A program made the translations under genes and the position numbers. A DNA stretch of 64,000 nucleotides. It comes from Xanthocytophaga flava. Lineage in GTDB: Bacteria; Bacteroidota; Bacteroidia; Cytophagales; 172606-1. The notes beneath the pieces were generated by a model that ran no database searches, had not been told where the DNA came from, and saw only the letters and a program-made list of their open reading frames with translations. This document shows, piece after piece, positions 9,305 to 18,712 of this stretch (within the stretch, counting starts at the first letter, position 1; every line of letters begins with the position of its first letter). The DNA is taken from contig JASJOS010000012.1 in assembly GCA_030068525.1 (NCBI GenBank), forward strand, positions 276,809 to 340,808. The letters run 5' to 3'.

Positions 9305-10369
9305 CTAATTTAGTTTATGAAAAACCTTTGGGTCTTGTGATAAAGTATATCCTGTGATGCGATTACGTTTATCTCTTATGAAGGTGATAGTTTCTTTCCC
9401 ATTTGCATCTGTAAACGTATTTTCTTTTGTGAAGAACAGAGGATAATTACGATCCCGCACAATAGCATACAATCCTTTTTCTCTTTCGCTCACTTTTATC
9501 TGGATCTTTGAACCGTCATTAAACTCATAGGTGCCTGTATATAATTTCAGATTATCTACAGGCTCCAAAGCCTTGTATGGATTATATTCGGTAAGAATCA
9601 ATCCTTCACCAGGCGTCCATTTGTCGTATTCCATATAGTAAGCCGTTTTTCGGGCAGCATCAAATCCGTTTAGTTTGGCTACCAGATGCAGTGCCCCATC
9701 TATACCTGCAGAAATACCAGCTGTTGTAATCAAATTGCCATTATCAACAAACCGCACATTTTTCAATACTTTTGTTTCCGGATAGCTCTTCTCCAGATTA
9801 TCCAGCGAACTGTGAAATGTTGTGGCTGTTTTTCCTTTTAATAATCCTGCTTCACCCAAGACAAAAGCACCAGTACAAACAGAAAAATAATATTCTATAT
9901 TTTGTTGTGACTGCACCCATTTGATTACATCAGGATCAGAGGCAGGTACATTCGATGACCCACCAAAAAAGGCAAGTATATCGGCTTTGGGAGCATCTTG
10001 TATACTATAATCAGGAGTAACTGTCAGCAATCCTTGAGCCTTTATAGGAGCCTTTGTCTTAGAAACTGTAAATACATCGAAGCCAGCATAAGTAAAGACT
10101 TCCAATGGACCTGCAAAATCCAGTATTTCAATTCCATCCTGAAGATAAAATGCAATCTTTTTTCTAGGAGAAGGCAGTTTGTCTTTGCTTTCATTTTTTA
10201 AGACCAATGGCATTCCACAATGGGTACAAACGCCCGGTTTATCAAAAGATAATGTGTCACATTGGCTATTACAGGGAGGACACACATATGCAACAGGCAT
10301 TTGTGAAAAGGATTGAAAAGATATGGACATCAACAACAGTCCCATAAACAGAGTGAGTAGTTTGTTCAT
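9305..10369 (-). CDS. Exported DJ-1/PfpI protein with N-terminal metal-binding ribbon
   Basis: 354 residues in four parts. A signal peptide ends near SFSQ. A four-cysteine ribbon follows (YVCPPCNSQCDTLSF, GVCTHCGMPLV), like the heavy-metal-binding domain usually written YTCPMHP...CPKCGM. Next comes a DJ-1/PfpI class-I glutamine-amidotransferase-like domain (about 58-245) with the nucleophile elbow FSVCTGAFVLGEAGLL and GISAGIDGALHLVA. The C-terminal beta domain (about 270-354; LYTGTYEFNDGSKIQIKV) resembles DUF3471-type tails. It lies 70 bases after a GlxA-type regulator with the same DJ-1 fold, probably one transcription unit. Function is unknown; a periplasmic metal- or aldehyde-stress role is a guess. 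Confidence 0.8.
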   Translation of the reverse strand: MNKLLTLFMGLLLMSISFQSFSQMPVAYVCPPCNSQCDTLSFDKPGVCTHCGMPLVLKNESKDKLPSPRKKIAFYLQDGIEILDFAGPLEVFTYAGFDVFTVSKTKAPIKAQGLLTVTPDYSIQDAPKADILAFFGGSSNVPASDPDVIKWVQSQQNIEYYFSVCTGAFVLGEAGLLKGKTATTFHSSLDNLEKSYPETKVLKNVRFVDNGNLITTAGISAGIDGALHLVAKLNGFDAARKTAYYMEYDKWTPGEGLILTEYNPYKALEPVDNLKLYTGTYEFNDGSKIQIKVSEREKGLYAIVRDRNYPLFFTKENTFTDANGKETITFIRDKRNRITGYTLSQDPKVFHKLN

Positions 10370-10439
10370 AGTGTATTACTTTATGATGAACAAAGCTACG
10401 GACACTACTTTCCTCTGCAAAGGACAACATAACGCAGTA

Positions 10440-11456
10440 TCAGGACATTTCCAATGAAGCAACGTCTCCAGGCAATACTCCCCGATGCTTTTTAAGCAAT
10501 GCTCTGAGCTGGTTAGAGCTCAAGCCACACTCCTTACTTACTACTTCTACTTTATTACCAGTCGATAAGAGCTGCACGGCTCGCTCAACCCTGAGTTTCT
10601 CAAGATAATCTCCGATTGTGATTCCTGTTGTTTTCTTAAAACACCGGGTTAGGTTACGGATACTCATGTTAACGTGCTCAGCTACAGACTCCAAAGAAGA
10701 GGTGCCAGATAAATGACTCATCAGATAATTTTGCGCCTCATGAATCTGACTGTCCATATGATTTCTGTATTGCAGAAAAATGCTTAGTTGTGGATCCCCT
10801 TCACTTCGCCGAAAATAGACTACAACTTCTTTGGCTACTTCGATGGCCCATTTTGTTCCAAACTCTTTCTCAATAATATACAAAGCCAAATCAATACCTG
10901 ATGCAACTCCTGCACTGGTATATATATTCCCATCTACCACAAACAATCTGTCTTTTCTGAGGTAAACCGCAGGGTATTTTTGCGAGAATCTGGATAAATA
11001 CTTCCAGTGCGTTGTACAACTTTTTCCACTGAGCAAACCTGCCTCTGCCAATAAGAAAGCCCCCGTACACACAGAACAGACATGTGCTCCATGTGAAGCC
11101 TGTCTTCTAAGCCACTTAAAAAAGGGATCACAATTCTGTATGAAGCTACTATCTGAAATCAGCGTATATTCCAAGCCTGGCACAAATACATAGTCTTCTT
11201 CGCTCAATTCAAACTCAACATAAGGCTTCAGATTTGAAAAAGATAATCCAGCACTACTTTCTGCATGTATAGCAGTACTTACAGAAACAAAATGTAGTTC
11301 GACAAGCATACCCAACTCTTTTGCCTCATAAAAAATATGGGCAGGGCCATTCAGGTCTAACAAATGAACCTTAGGTGGAACAATAAATAGTATGTTCTTA
11401 CTAGTTTTCAGAAAGGTTGAAATAACAAATTGTGGGAAGTGTCTTCTTTGTAGCAA
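10440..11456 (-). CDS. GlxA-family regulator: DJ-1/PfpI domain plus AraC-type HTH
   Basis: 338 residues: DJ-1/PfpI-like domain (about 20-190; KNILFIVPPKVHLLDLNGP, VCSVCTGAFLLAEAGLLSG, YTSAGVASGIDLALYIIE) and AraC HTH (about 235-330; SLESVAEHVNMSIRNLTRCF, TGITIGDYLEKLRVERAVQL). GlxA/FtrA-type proteins are transcription factors whose DJ-1 part senses a metabolite or oxidation. There is no ATG between the in-frame stop (11463-11465) and about residue 50, by which point the domain has begun; TTG 11456 is the most upstream usable start. The downstream exported PfpI protein is its likely target or partner. Confidence 0.87.
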   Translation of the reverse strand: MLQRRHFPQFVISTFLKTSKNILFIVPPKVHLLDLNGPAHIFYEAKELGMLVELHFVSVSTAIHAESSAGLSFSNLKPYVEFELSEEDYVFVPGLEYTLISDSSFIQNCDPFFKWLRRQASHGAHVCSVCTGAFLLAEAGLLSGKSCTTHWKYLSRFSQKYPAVYLRKDRLFVVDGNIYTSAGVASGIDLALYIIEKEFGTKWAIEVAKEVVVYFRRSEGDPQLSIFLQYRNHMDSQIHEAQNYLMSHLSGTSSLESVAEHVNMSIRNLTRCFKKTTGITIGDYLEKLRVERAVQLLSTGNKVEVVSKECGLSSNQLRALLKKHRGVLPGDVASLEMS

Positions 11457-11520
11457 CCAAAATTATTATATCCTGGCTTTTCTTAAAGAAAAAATAAGTC
11501 AGCAGGAAAAAATGTATACA

Positions 11521-11556
11521 ATAAAAAAAGCCTGTAAGGTTATCTCTTACAGGCTT
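11521..11556 (-). terminator. Terminator after tRNA-fMet copy 1
   Basis: AAGCCTGTAAG (11528-11538) pairs perfectly with CTTACAGGCTT (11546-11556), with a 7-nt loop and a run of seven U on the minus transcript. Confidence 0.75.
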
Positions 11557-11559
11557 TTA

Positions 11560-11635
<76 letters not shown>

Positions 11636-11650
11636 ATCTAAATTGGAGTG

Positions 11651-11658
11651 CAAAGATG
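11651..11658 (-). promoter_or_regulatory. -7 element of tRNA-fMet copy 1
   Basis: CATCTTTG followed by CACTCC on the minus strand, 16 bases before the tRNA 5' end, differs from TAnnTTTG only at the first base. Confidence 0.5.
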
Positions 11659-11773
11659 CAAGGTTGTTTTCAATAAACCTAATAGTAAGCACTTTTTATT
11701 TTATTTATTTTTCAAAACTCATTAACTCGCTACTAATCAACACACTGCAACCTTCTATCTCTTAAGAAAGTAA

Positions 11774-11802
11774 AAGCCTGTAAGATTATCTCTTACAGGC
11801 TT
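11774..11802 (-). terminator. Terminator after tRNA-fMet copy 2
   Basis: The same AAGCCTGTAAG/CTTACAGGCTT stem as copy 1, but with a shorter U-tract. Confidence 0.65.
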
Positions 11803-11805
11803 TTA

Positions 11806-11881
<76 letters not shown>

Positions 11882-11896
11882 ATCTAAATTGGAGTG

Positions 11897-11904
11897 CAAA
11901 GATG
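11897..11904 (-). promoter_or_regulatory. -7 element of tRNA-fMet copy 2
   Basis: The same CATCTTTG as upstream of copy 1, at the same distance. Confidence 0.5.
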
Positions 11905-11928
11905 CAAGGTTGTTTTCAATAAATCAAG

Positions 11929-11936
11929 TATATTTG
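11929..11936 (+). promoter_or_regulatory. -7 box for era
   Basis: TATATTTG followed by CA is an exact match to the Bacteroidota -7 element. A TTG at 11910-11912 is a possible -33, spaced 16 bases. The implied leader to ATG 12001 is about 58 nt. Confidence 0.5.
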
Positions 11937-12000
11937 CAAAAAAATCTTTATACCCTAAATCTCTGTGTCAAAAAAATTCAAACAGGGATTCTTAATCAAT

Positions 12001-12909
12001 ATGACAGACGTACTACCAGATCAGGTCCTTCCTCAACACCGGGCAGGCTTTGTAAGCATTGTAGGCAAGCCCAATGTTGGCAAATCGACACTGATGAATG
12101 CATTAGTAGGTGAGCACCTCTCCATTATTACATACAAAGCACAGACTACCCGTCACCGTATTATGGGTATTCTGAACGGAGACGATTTTCAGATCGTATA
12201 TTCGGATACACCAGGTATCATCCAGCCCAAATATGAATTGCAGCAGAAAATGATGCGATTTGTACATACATCTCTGGAAGATGCAGACATTATTCTATTT
12301 GTAACAGACATCTTTGAAAAACATGATGAGTCTGATGTTACACAAAAACTATCACATACAGAAACACCTATTTTTGTATTGATTAACAAAACAGATCTGG
12401 CAACAGAAGAACAGATAGCAGAAAAAGTCGCTTACTGGAAGGAAACTGTTAAAGCTAAAGAAGTTATCCCAATATCAGCTTTAAAGAAAAACAATATAGA
12501 TCTGCTTTTTCAAACTATAATAGCCAATTTGCCAGATCATCCGCCTTATTTTCCTAAAGATGAACTTACAGACAAACCAGAACGTTTCTTTGCATCAGAA
12601 ATACTTCGGGAAAAAATCTTTTTGAATTATGATAAAGAAGTTCCTTATAGCTGCGAAGTAGTTATTACCAGCTTTAAGGATAAAAAGGATATACTGGTTA
12701 TTCAGGCTGAAATTATGGTAGAAAGGACCAGTCAGCGAGCTATTCTGCTGGGTCACAAAGGAGAAAACATCAAGAAAGTGGGTATGCAGGCCAGAAAAGA
12801 TATGGAAGAGTTTTTTGGCAGAAAAGTATTTCTGGAGACCTTTGTTAAAGTAGAAGCAGACTGGAGAAGCAGAGAAAACACTTTACGGAGATTTGGCTAT
12901 TCAGAATAA
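12001..12909 (+). CDS. era: GTPase Era
   Basis: 302 residues from ATG 12001. Era binds the 3' end of 16S rRNA and helps 30S maturation. G1 is GKPNVGKST; G2 covers AQTTRHR; G3 is SDTPG; G4 is INKTD; G5 is ISALKKNN. The C-terminal KH domain has CEVVITSF, IQAEIMVERTSQRAILLGHK and ENIKKVGMQARKDMEEFF. A GTG at 11965 in the same frame would add 12 residues lacking conserved features; I prefer the ATG because Era normally starts a few residues before the GFVSIVGKPN strand. It precedes der by about 100 bases, a common pairing in this phylum. Confidence 0.96.
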   Translation: MTDVLPDQVLPQHRAGFVSIVGKPNVGKSTLMNALVGEHLSIITYKAQTTRHRIMGILNGDDFQIVYSDTPGIIQPKYELQQKMMRFVHTSLEDADIILFVTDIFEKHDESDVTQKLSHTETPIFVLINKTDLATEEQIAEKVAYWKETVKAKEVIPISALKKNNIDLLFQTIIANLPDHPPYFPKDELTDKPERFFASEILREKIFLNYDKEVPYSCEVVITSFKDKKDILVIQAEIMVERTSQRAILLGHKGENIKKVGMQARKDMEEFFGRKVFLETFVKVEADWRSRENTLRRFGYSE

Positions 12910-13012
12910 AGTACTTCTTCCGATTAAAAAATAAGAATTATACTATTTTCAAAAGATTTGAAGTTCGGATTTTTAGCGACTACATCTTTTGATGCAATGA
13001 CTTAAGAATTTT

Positions 13013-14320
13013 ATGGCAAATATTATAGCAATTGTAGGAAGACCTAATGTAGGCAAATCGACATTCTTCAATAGATTGATCGAAAAAAGACAAGCGATCA
13101 TGGACAACGTCAGTGGGGTCACACGTGATCGACACTATGGGCATGGAGAATGGTGCGGAAAGTTTTTTACAGTAATTGATACTGGAGGATATGTAGTAGG
13201 TTCTGATGATATCTTTGAAGAATCTATTCGGGATCAGGTTGAGCTGGCTATTGAAGAAGCCAGTGTCTTACTATTCATGGTAGACGCAGATGCAGGCTTG
13301 ACGGATCTGGACAAAGATTTTGCTCATGTCCTACGCAGATCCAAAAAGCCAGTCTTTCTGGTAGCTAATAAAGCTGACACAACCCAAAAGGCTCAGATGG
13401 CAGGTGAGTTTTATGCATTGGGATTGGGTGAAGTGTATCCTATCTCCTCTCAAACAGGTTCAGGTACAGGAGAGCTTCTGGATGAAGTAGTAAAAGACTT
13501 TACAGAAGAAGGAATTGAAGATCCAAATGCCGGTATACCTCGAATCTCGATTCTGGGGCGTCCGAATGTTGGTAAATCCTCTTTCCTGAATGCACTTCTT
13601 GGCAAAGAACGCAGTATTGTGACAGATATAGCAGGAACAACACGGGATGCTATCGATACTCACTATAAATTGTTTGGCAAAGATTTCATCATTACGGATA
13701 CTGCAGGTATGCGTCGCAAAGCCAAAGTGAAGGATGATATAGAGTTTTATTCCGTAATGCGCTCCATCAGAGCACTGGAAGACTCTGATATATGTATCAT
13801 CATGCTGGATGCTACACGTGGTATCGAAAGTCAGGATGTGAACATTATCTGGCTGGCAGAGCGTAGCAGAAAAGGCATAGTAATTATGATGAACAAATGG
13901 GATGCATTGGAGAAAGATCACAAAACAGCTGAAAAAGTAAAGAAAGAAATTCTTGAACGGATTGCACCGCTTGACTATGCCCCTATTTTCTTTACGTCTG
14001 TCACAGAAAAACAACGGATTTTCCAAACTATTGAAAAAGCTGTTGAAGTATATGAAAATCGTACACAAAAGATAGCGACATCTGCCTTAAACAATGCTCT
14101 CTTACCAGAAATCGAGCATTATCCGCCTCCTGCGGTTAAGGGTAAATACATCAAAATCAAATATATTACTCAATTACCAACCAAGACTCCAACATTCGCA
14201 TTTTTCTGTAATTTACCTCAGTATATTCAGAAGCCATACGAACGATTCCTGGAGAATAAGATCAGAGAACATTTTAGTTTTGAAGGTATTCCAATTAACC
14301 TGGTATTCCGGAAGAAATAA
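13013..14320 (+). CDS. der: Double GTPase Der (EngA)
   Basis: 435 residues with two tandem G domains and a C-terminal KH-like domain, the full family length. Der acts in 50S assembly. First G domain: GRPNVGKST, GVTRDR, DTGGY, NKAD. Second (about residue 177 on): GRPNVGKSSFLNALLGKERS, GTTRDA, DTAGMRRK, MNKWD. The KH-like end includes PPPAVKGKYIKIKYITQ and IREHFSFEGIPINLVFRKK. It is in the same direction as era, probably with its own or a shared transcript, and ends at a strong terminator. Confidence 0.97.
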   Translation: MANIIAIVGRPNVGKSTFFNRLIEKRQAIMDNVSGVTRDRHYGHGEWCGKFFTVIDTGGYVVGSDDIFEESIRDQVELAIEEASVLLFMVDADAGLTDLDKDFAHVLRRSKKPVFLVANKADTTQKAQMAGEFYALGLGEVYPISSQTGSGTGELLDEVVKDFTEEGIEDPNAGIPRISILGRPNVGKSSFLNALLGKERSIVTDIAGTTRDAIDTHYKLFGKDFIITDTAGMRRKAKVKDDIEFYSVMRSIRALEDSDICIIMLDATRGIESQDVNIIWLAERSRKGIVIMMNKWDALEKDHKTAEKVKKEILERIAPLDYAPIFFTSVTEKQRIFQTIEKAVEVYENRTQKIATSALNNALLPEIEHYPPPAVKGKYIKIKYITQLPTKTPTFAFFCNLPQYIQKPYERFLENKIREHFSFEGIPINLVFRKK

Positions 14321-14325
14321 TATAG

Positions 14326-14360
14326 AAAGCCCATCCTTTAATCTGAGGATGGGCTTTTGT
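14326..14360. terminator. Terminator between der and the dehydratase gene
   Basis: AAAGCCCATCCT and AGGATGGGCTTT form a perfect 12-bp stem with an 8-nt loop, then TTGTTT on the plus transcript. It probably works in both directions. Confidence 0.85.
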
Positions 14361-15320
14361 TTAAAAAGGCAGATTACCTAGATCTACATTTCCTCCAGAG
14401 AAAATAATTCCAACCTTTTTCCCTTTAAATAGTTCCTTCTCTTTGAGTAAAGCCGCCAACGGAACCACTCCGCTAGGCTCAACAACTACCTTCATACGCT
14501 CCCAGACTAATCTCATGGCAGCAATAATCTCTTCGTCTGTAACTGTAACAATACTCTTTACATATTTTTGTATTAATGGAAACGTCTTATCTCCCAGATT
14601 AGTCAACAAGCCATCCGCAATTGTTTTGATATAAGGAGCAGATACAATCTTTCCTTCTTGCAAAGACAGATAAGCATCCTGTGCACCTTCAGGTTCTCCC
14701 GCTATCACAATTGTCTTTGGAGAAAAATAATGTACACTTAGTGCTGTTCCACTTAATAATCCCCCACCACCAACAGGTGCTAGTATACTATCCAGATCAG
14801 GTATCTCCTCTATCAACTCCTTAGCAGCAGTTGCCTGTCCTGCAATTACATGATAGTTGTTAAATGGATGTACAAACGTAGCTCCTGTACGTTTAACTAC
14901 TTCGTTCAATGCCTCTTCTCTTGCCTGAAGAGTGGGTTTACAAAATATAATTTCAGCTCCATACCCCGCAACCGCCTTCTTCTTGATTTCTGGCGCATTT
15001 TCTGGCATCACAATATAGGCTTTGCATCCTACTTCTCTGGCTGCATAAGCAATAGCTTGTGCATGGTTTCCAGAGGAGTGGGTAGCTACTCCTTTTTGTC
15101 GCTCTTCTTCACTCAGTTGCAAAACTGCATTTATTCCTCCTCTAATCTTAAATGCACCTATCTTTTGCAGATTTTCGCATTTAAAATAAACTTCGGCTCC
15201 AGATATCTCATTAACAGTATGAGAGGTTAGAACAGGGGTTTGATGTATAAATGGCCTGATTCGGGTATGTGCCTCTTCTATAATCTCTTTGGTAGGAATA
15301 TTAGTACTCACAAATAACAT
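14361..15320 (-). CDS. Threonine/serine dehydratase, PLP-dependent, short form
   Basis: 319 residues, fold-type II PLP enzyme. The PLP lysine lies in GAFKIRGGIN (about 58), the phosphate and carboxylate loop is SSGNHAQA, and the glycine loop is PVGGGGLLSGTA. It deaminates threonine to 2-oxobutyrate (or serine to pyruvate). It lacks the C-terminal ACT-like regulatory domain of biosynthetic IlvA, so it resembles TdcB-type catabolic dehydratases and serine racemases; these cannot be separated by eye. It is convergent with der and followed upstream by two unrelated lipoprotein genes, not by ilv genes. Confidence 0.88.
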   Translation of the reverse strand: MLFVSTNIPTKEIIEEAHTRIRPFIHQTPVLTSHTVNEISGAEVYFKCENLQKIGAFKIRGGINAVLQLSEEERQKGVATHSSGNHAQAIAYAAREVGCKAYIVMPENAPEIKKKAVAGYGAEIIFCKPTLQAREEALNEVVKRTGATFVHPFNNYHVIAGQATAAKELIEEIPDLDSILAPVGGGGLLSGTALSVHYFSPKTIVIAGEPEGAQDAYLSLQEGKIVSAPYIKTIADGLLTNLGDKTFPLIQKYVKSIVTVTDEEIIAAMRLVWERMKVVVEPSGVVPLAALLKEKELFKGKKVGIIFSGGNVDLGNLPF

Positions 15321-15395
15321 TAGGATAGTATTTATAGGATAACTAGTTGTAAAATAACAAAGTACAACATAAAAATCTAAACTCGCTCTACTTCC

Positions 15396-16187
15396 CTACC
15401 CCTTCTTCTGGAAAAGATATACTCGTTTGCCTTTTTCATAAAAAGGCATTTCATCAGATTTATTTACATTGACAACCTCGTAGAGAGCATAGGAATCTTT
15501 CTCTTTCACTAAAAGAAAATCTTCTGTTTTCTCAGAGGTTGATAAAGTGATCAAGTCTTGTTTGTCAAAGAAATTCCGGCAATCACCTGCAATACAAAGC
15601 TCATAGTGCTGATAATCTTTCCATCCTGTAATTTTACCATCTTTTTCAAATACCACAGTAGCTTCCTCGGGCTCTGTCAATGTATAATTTCCAGCTATAA
15701 TATGTCGGTTGGTAACAGGCTGATACAGGAATAAAGATTCAGATATTTCGTTAGAAGTATCAACTTTACTGAAAACGACTGTCTTTTGTGCACTGATATC
15801 CTTATAACTTAGCACACTTAGTGCATGTTCTTGAGTAGAAAGAACAAAATTGGTAAGAGAATCCTGATTAAACTTCTCCACTTGTAATATTGTATCATTT
15901 AGCCTTTTGAAGCCAAAGCCTACCTCTTCAAATCCATTGGTAAAATAAATAGAATCAACCTCTGGCTTAATATATATTTCTTCCAAACCCTCCTGAATTC
16001 CAGATATAGAATGAAACTGTAGAAGCTGATCTATATAGTCTTTAATAATCCAGTGTCCACCAAATGCTTCAGCTACATGATTGGTGTCACCTGGAGCAGT
16101 TGTTTGGTCAGAAACTGACTGCTTACAACTACTCAGACAAAATACAGCTAATAGGACAGTAAGAAAATAAAATAAAAAGGATCGCAT
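15396..16187 (-). CDS. Lipoprotein of unknown function
   Basis: 263 residues. A lipoprotein signal peptide with lipobox LSSC (about residue 20) precedes an acidic, strand-rich mature part (VDSIYFTNGFEEVGFGFKRL, AGNYTLTEPEEATVVFEKDG) ending in a basic VYLFQKKG. I do not recognise a family. The KDGKITGWKDYQHYELCIAG and CRNFFDKQDLITL segments recall small lipocalin-like beta-barrels of Bacteroidota, but that is only an impression. The neighbouring gene is another lipoprotein, possibly co-regulated. Confidence 0.75.
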   Translation of the reverse strand: MRSFLFYFLTVLLAVFCLSSCKQSVSDQTTAPGDTNHVAEAFGGHWIIKDYIDQLLQFHSISGIQEGLEEIYIKPEVDSIYFTNGFEEVGFGFKRLNDTILQVEKFNQDSLTNFVLSTQEHALSVLSYKDISAQKTVVFSKVDTSNEISESLFLYQPVTNRHIIAGNYTLTEPEEATVVFEKDGKITGWKDYQHYELCIAGDCRNFFDKQDLITLSTSEKTEDFLLVKEKDSYALYEVVNVNKSDEMPFYEKGKRVYLFQKKG

Positions 16188-16321
16188 AAGAAATAGTAAG
16201 TGAGTAGATAAGTGGTTTTTATAGATATTAATACCCTCACTGTCAAAAAGTATACACGAGTTACAACACTAACCACAAAATAGTATCTCATTCACAGCCA
16301 AACAATTATCTAACTACCATT

Positions 16322-17047
16322 CTAACATGCACTCCGAACTTCCATGTTAGCAAAAAGTATATAATTTAGTTTTTGTTTCTTTCCTATCGCAAAATGGATA
16401 TATCGTTTTCCATCCGTCAAAACAAATACTGATTTTTGTTTTTTAGTAAGAAATTTTTCCAGAATAGATTCTCCTTTTAATTTCTCAAATTGATAGGCAG
16501 GGTTACTTTTTACGAACTCGCCTAATTTATCTTCCACTTGCTTTGACTCATCGCCAAGTTTAATACCTAAAAAACTGGCATAATCAGCACTTTCCGCTCC
16601 TTCTGCTAACTGTATTCCATATACCCGACATGATGCACGTAGATTTGCATTCTGAGTATAATCATCTCCCAAAGCAAAAATTCGGCAATTTTGCCCCTCC
16701 AGATTCCAGAAATGCAACTGTCCGACAGGACACAAAGAATCTGAGTCTGCAAAAGTAGAGTCAGGTTGGTCTAACCTGGTGACAAAATTTCGGATGGAAA
16801 GATCTTTTATAGACTTTGCGGGTTGAAAATTGGTAATCCCAGAAAAGTTTTCCAGTTGATTAGTACTTCTATTCACAAAAGTTTCAGATTGCTTATCTGC
16901 TGCTTCTTTATCTACATTGCTGTTATTCTCTTCAGAAGTTAGGGCAGTATCAGACAAAATATCAGTTGTTGACTCACTGCTTTTCTGCTCTTTGGAAGCA
17001 CAAGCTGATAAAAAAAGGAAAATAAGAAAGATGCTAACTATTCGCAT
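16322..17047 (-). CDS. Lipoprotein of unknown function
   Basis: 241 residues, with signal peptide and lipobox LSAC. A Ser/Thr/Glu/Asn-rich, probably disordered linker (about 20-70) is followed by a compact domain with several Cys (SLCPVGQLHFWNLEGQNC, LRASCRVYGIQLAEG) and the tail LNYILFANMEVRSAC. The phrase LGIKLGDESKQVEDKLGEF resembles SmpA/BamE-like or DUF small-domain wording, not enough for a call. It lies 91 bases after a CBS-domain PLP enzyme. Confidence 0.72.
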   Translation of the reverse strand: MRIVSIFLIFLFLSACASKEQKSSESTTDILSDTALTSEENNSNVDKEAADKQSETFVNRSTNQLENFSGITNFQPAKSIKDLSIRNFVTRLDQPDSTFADSDSLCPVGQLHFWNLEGQNCRIFALGDDYTQNANLRASCRVYGIQLAEGAESADYASFLGIKLGDESKQVEDKLGEFVKSNPAYQFEKLKGESILEKFLTKKQKSVFVLTDGKRYIHFAIGKKQKLNYILFANMEVRSAC

Positions 17048-17070
17048 AAAATATAGAGATAAAAATAGAA

Positions 17071-17114
17071 GTACGATTACTGATCTGAAAGCACTATCAA
17101 ATCAACAATCGTAC
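17071..17114 (-). terminator. Likely terminator of the PLP/CBS-domain gene
   Basis: GTACGATT (17071-17078) is inverted as AATCGTAC (17107-17114) with a 28-nt loop; the minus transcript continues into TTCTATTTTTATC. The large loop lowers confidence, and an operator role for the lipoprotein just downstream is possible. Confidence 0.4.
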
Positions 17115-17137
17115 CTCTGAAAATACAATTAAAGATG

Positions 17138-18511
17138 TTATCCAGCCATTGCAGACAGTAAGTCTGCCTGGGTAATAATGTGAACACGATTTAATTCATC
17201 GCGTACCAGCAAGGCTTTATTCTCTTTATCAATCAATGACGACAGTACATCCAATGTATTGTCTAATCCCACAAATTTAAAAGGCGGATCCATCAGTTCA
17301 CTTACCGGAGAATCCCGAATCTCCGGTTTTTCGATAAGTTGACCCAATATTTTTGAGTCTGTAAGGCTTCCAACAATCTGTTCACCATCAGTAACAGGAA
17401 TCTGAGAAATACCTTCTTTGGTTAGTAGACGAACAGCATCATTTACTTTCATAACAGTATCTACTGTTAGTAGTCGATCAGAAATATTTCGGGAATGAAC
17501 AATATCACGAGCAGTTGCAAAGTCGCGTGCTTCCAGAAACCCGTGATCTTTCATCCAGGTATCATTATATATCTTATTCAGATAACGTGTTCCATGATCT
17601 GGTAATATAATAACCATTACATCTTCCTCCTTCATATGCTCACGAGCATATTCCAAAGCCCCATACACAGCAGATCCGCATGACCATCCTACAAACATAC
17701 CCTCTTCCCGTGCCAGCCGACGAGTCATGACAGCAGCATCTTTATCTGTGACCTTAATAAAATGATCAATAAGTGAAAAATCAACATTTTTCGGAAGAAT
17801 GTCTTCTCCAATACCTTCAGTCAGGTAGGGATAAATCTCATTCTCATCAAAAACCCCTGTCTCTTTGTATTTTTTAAATACAGAACCATAGGTGTCAATT
17901 CCTACATTTACCACATTAGGATTCTGTTCTTTCAGATATTTGCCTGCACCACAAATAGTACCACCAGTTCCTACGCCACAGGCATAGTGTGTAACTTTTC
18001 CTTCTGTCTGTGCCCAAATCTCCGGACCGGTAGTTTCATAATGTGCAGCCGCATTGGATAAATTGTCGTACTGATTCGGGTAAAAAGAATTAGGAATTTC
18101 CTGATTCAAACGGCGGGCTACCGAATAATAACTGCGGGGGTCTTCTGGTGCCACGTTGGTAGGGCAAACAATTACTTCAGCTCCTACAGCACGAAGAATA
18201 TTGATCTTTTCCTGTGATTGCTTATCTGAAACCGTGAAAATACACTTATATCCTTTGGCAATAGCAGTAAGAGCTAATCCCATACCAGTATTTCCGGAAG
18301 TACCTTCAATGATAGTTCCTCCTGGTCTCAGGATACCTGCTTTTTCTGCATCTTCAATCATCTTGATCCCAATCCTGTCTTTTACAGAATTACCAGGATT
18401 GAAATATTCTACTTTTGCCAAAATGGTTCCTTTAATCCCTTTGGTCACCTTATTCAATTTTACTAATGGAGTATCTCCAATAGTATCCACAATAGAATTA
18501 TAATATTGCAT
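17138..18511 (-). CDS. Cystathionine beta-synthase-type PLP enzyme with CBS-domain pair
   Basis: 457 residues. N-terminal fold-type II PLP domain (about 1-330): GDTPLVKLNKVT, PLP lysine in NPGNSVKDRIG, GTSGNTGMGLAL, and phosphate loop GVGTGGTICGAG. The C-terminal CBS pair (about 340-457; VDTVMKVNDAVRLLTKEGIS, QIPVTDGEQIVGSLTDSKIL) probably binds an adenosyl ligand. This is the full cystathionine beta-synthase architecture (homocysteine + serine to cystathionine), although such enzymes in bacteria can also serve as cysteine synthase. No heme-binding N-terminal extension is present. A TATTTTTG box lies about 50 bases upstream. Confidence 0.9.
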   Translation of the reverse strand: MQYYNSIVDTIGDTPLVKLNKVTKGIKGTILAKVEYFNPGNSVKDRIGIKMIEDAEKAGILRPGGTIIEGTSGNTGMGLALTAIAKGYKCIFTVSDKQSQEKINILRAVGAEVIVCPTNVAPEDPRSYYSVARRLNQEIPNSFYPNQYDNLSNAAAHYETTGPEIWAQTEGKVTHYACGVGTGGTICGAGKYLKEQNPNVVNVGIDTYGSVFKKYKETGVFDENEIYPYLTEGIGEDILPKNVDFSLIDHFIKVTDKDAAVMTRRLAREEGMFVGWSCGSAVYGALEYAREHMKEEDVMVIILPDHGTRYLNKIYNDTWMKDHGFLEARDFATARDIVHSRNISDRLLTVDTVMKVNDAVRLLTKEGISQIPVTDGEQIVGSLTDSKILGQLIEKPEIRDSPVSELMDPPFKFVGLDNTLDVLSSLIDKENKALLVRDELNRVHIITQADLLSAMAG

Positions 18512-18563
18512 AGAGGTAATATACTATGGGTTTGTTATCAATACAGATAGCTGTGAGCTTGCT

Positions 18564-18571
18564 CAAAAATA
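18564..18571 (-). promoter_or_regulatory. Candidate -7 box for the CBS-type gene
   Basis: TATTTTTG on the minus strand fits TAnnTTTG; no clear -33 box is seen. Confidence 0.3.
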
Positions 18572-18712
18572 GTAGTCTTTTCTGAAAAACAGGTAGGTTA
18601 TAATGTATTCTTTTACAGTAATTTTTAAAGCATGACTGTAGGTCTATTCAGAAAAACAACCTTAACCAATAAAGAAAACAGGATGTTATTGTGCGAGATA
18701 ATTTTTACTAAA

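Noticed and set aside
13460..14068. 202-codon minus-strand frame opposite der
   Set aside because: Der has complete GTPase motifs in the opposite frame; the antisense protein is Cys/Phe-rich composition noise.
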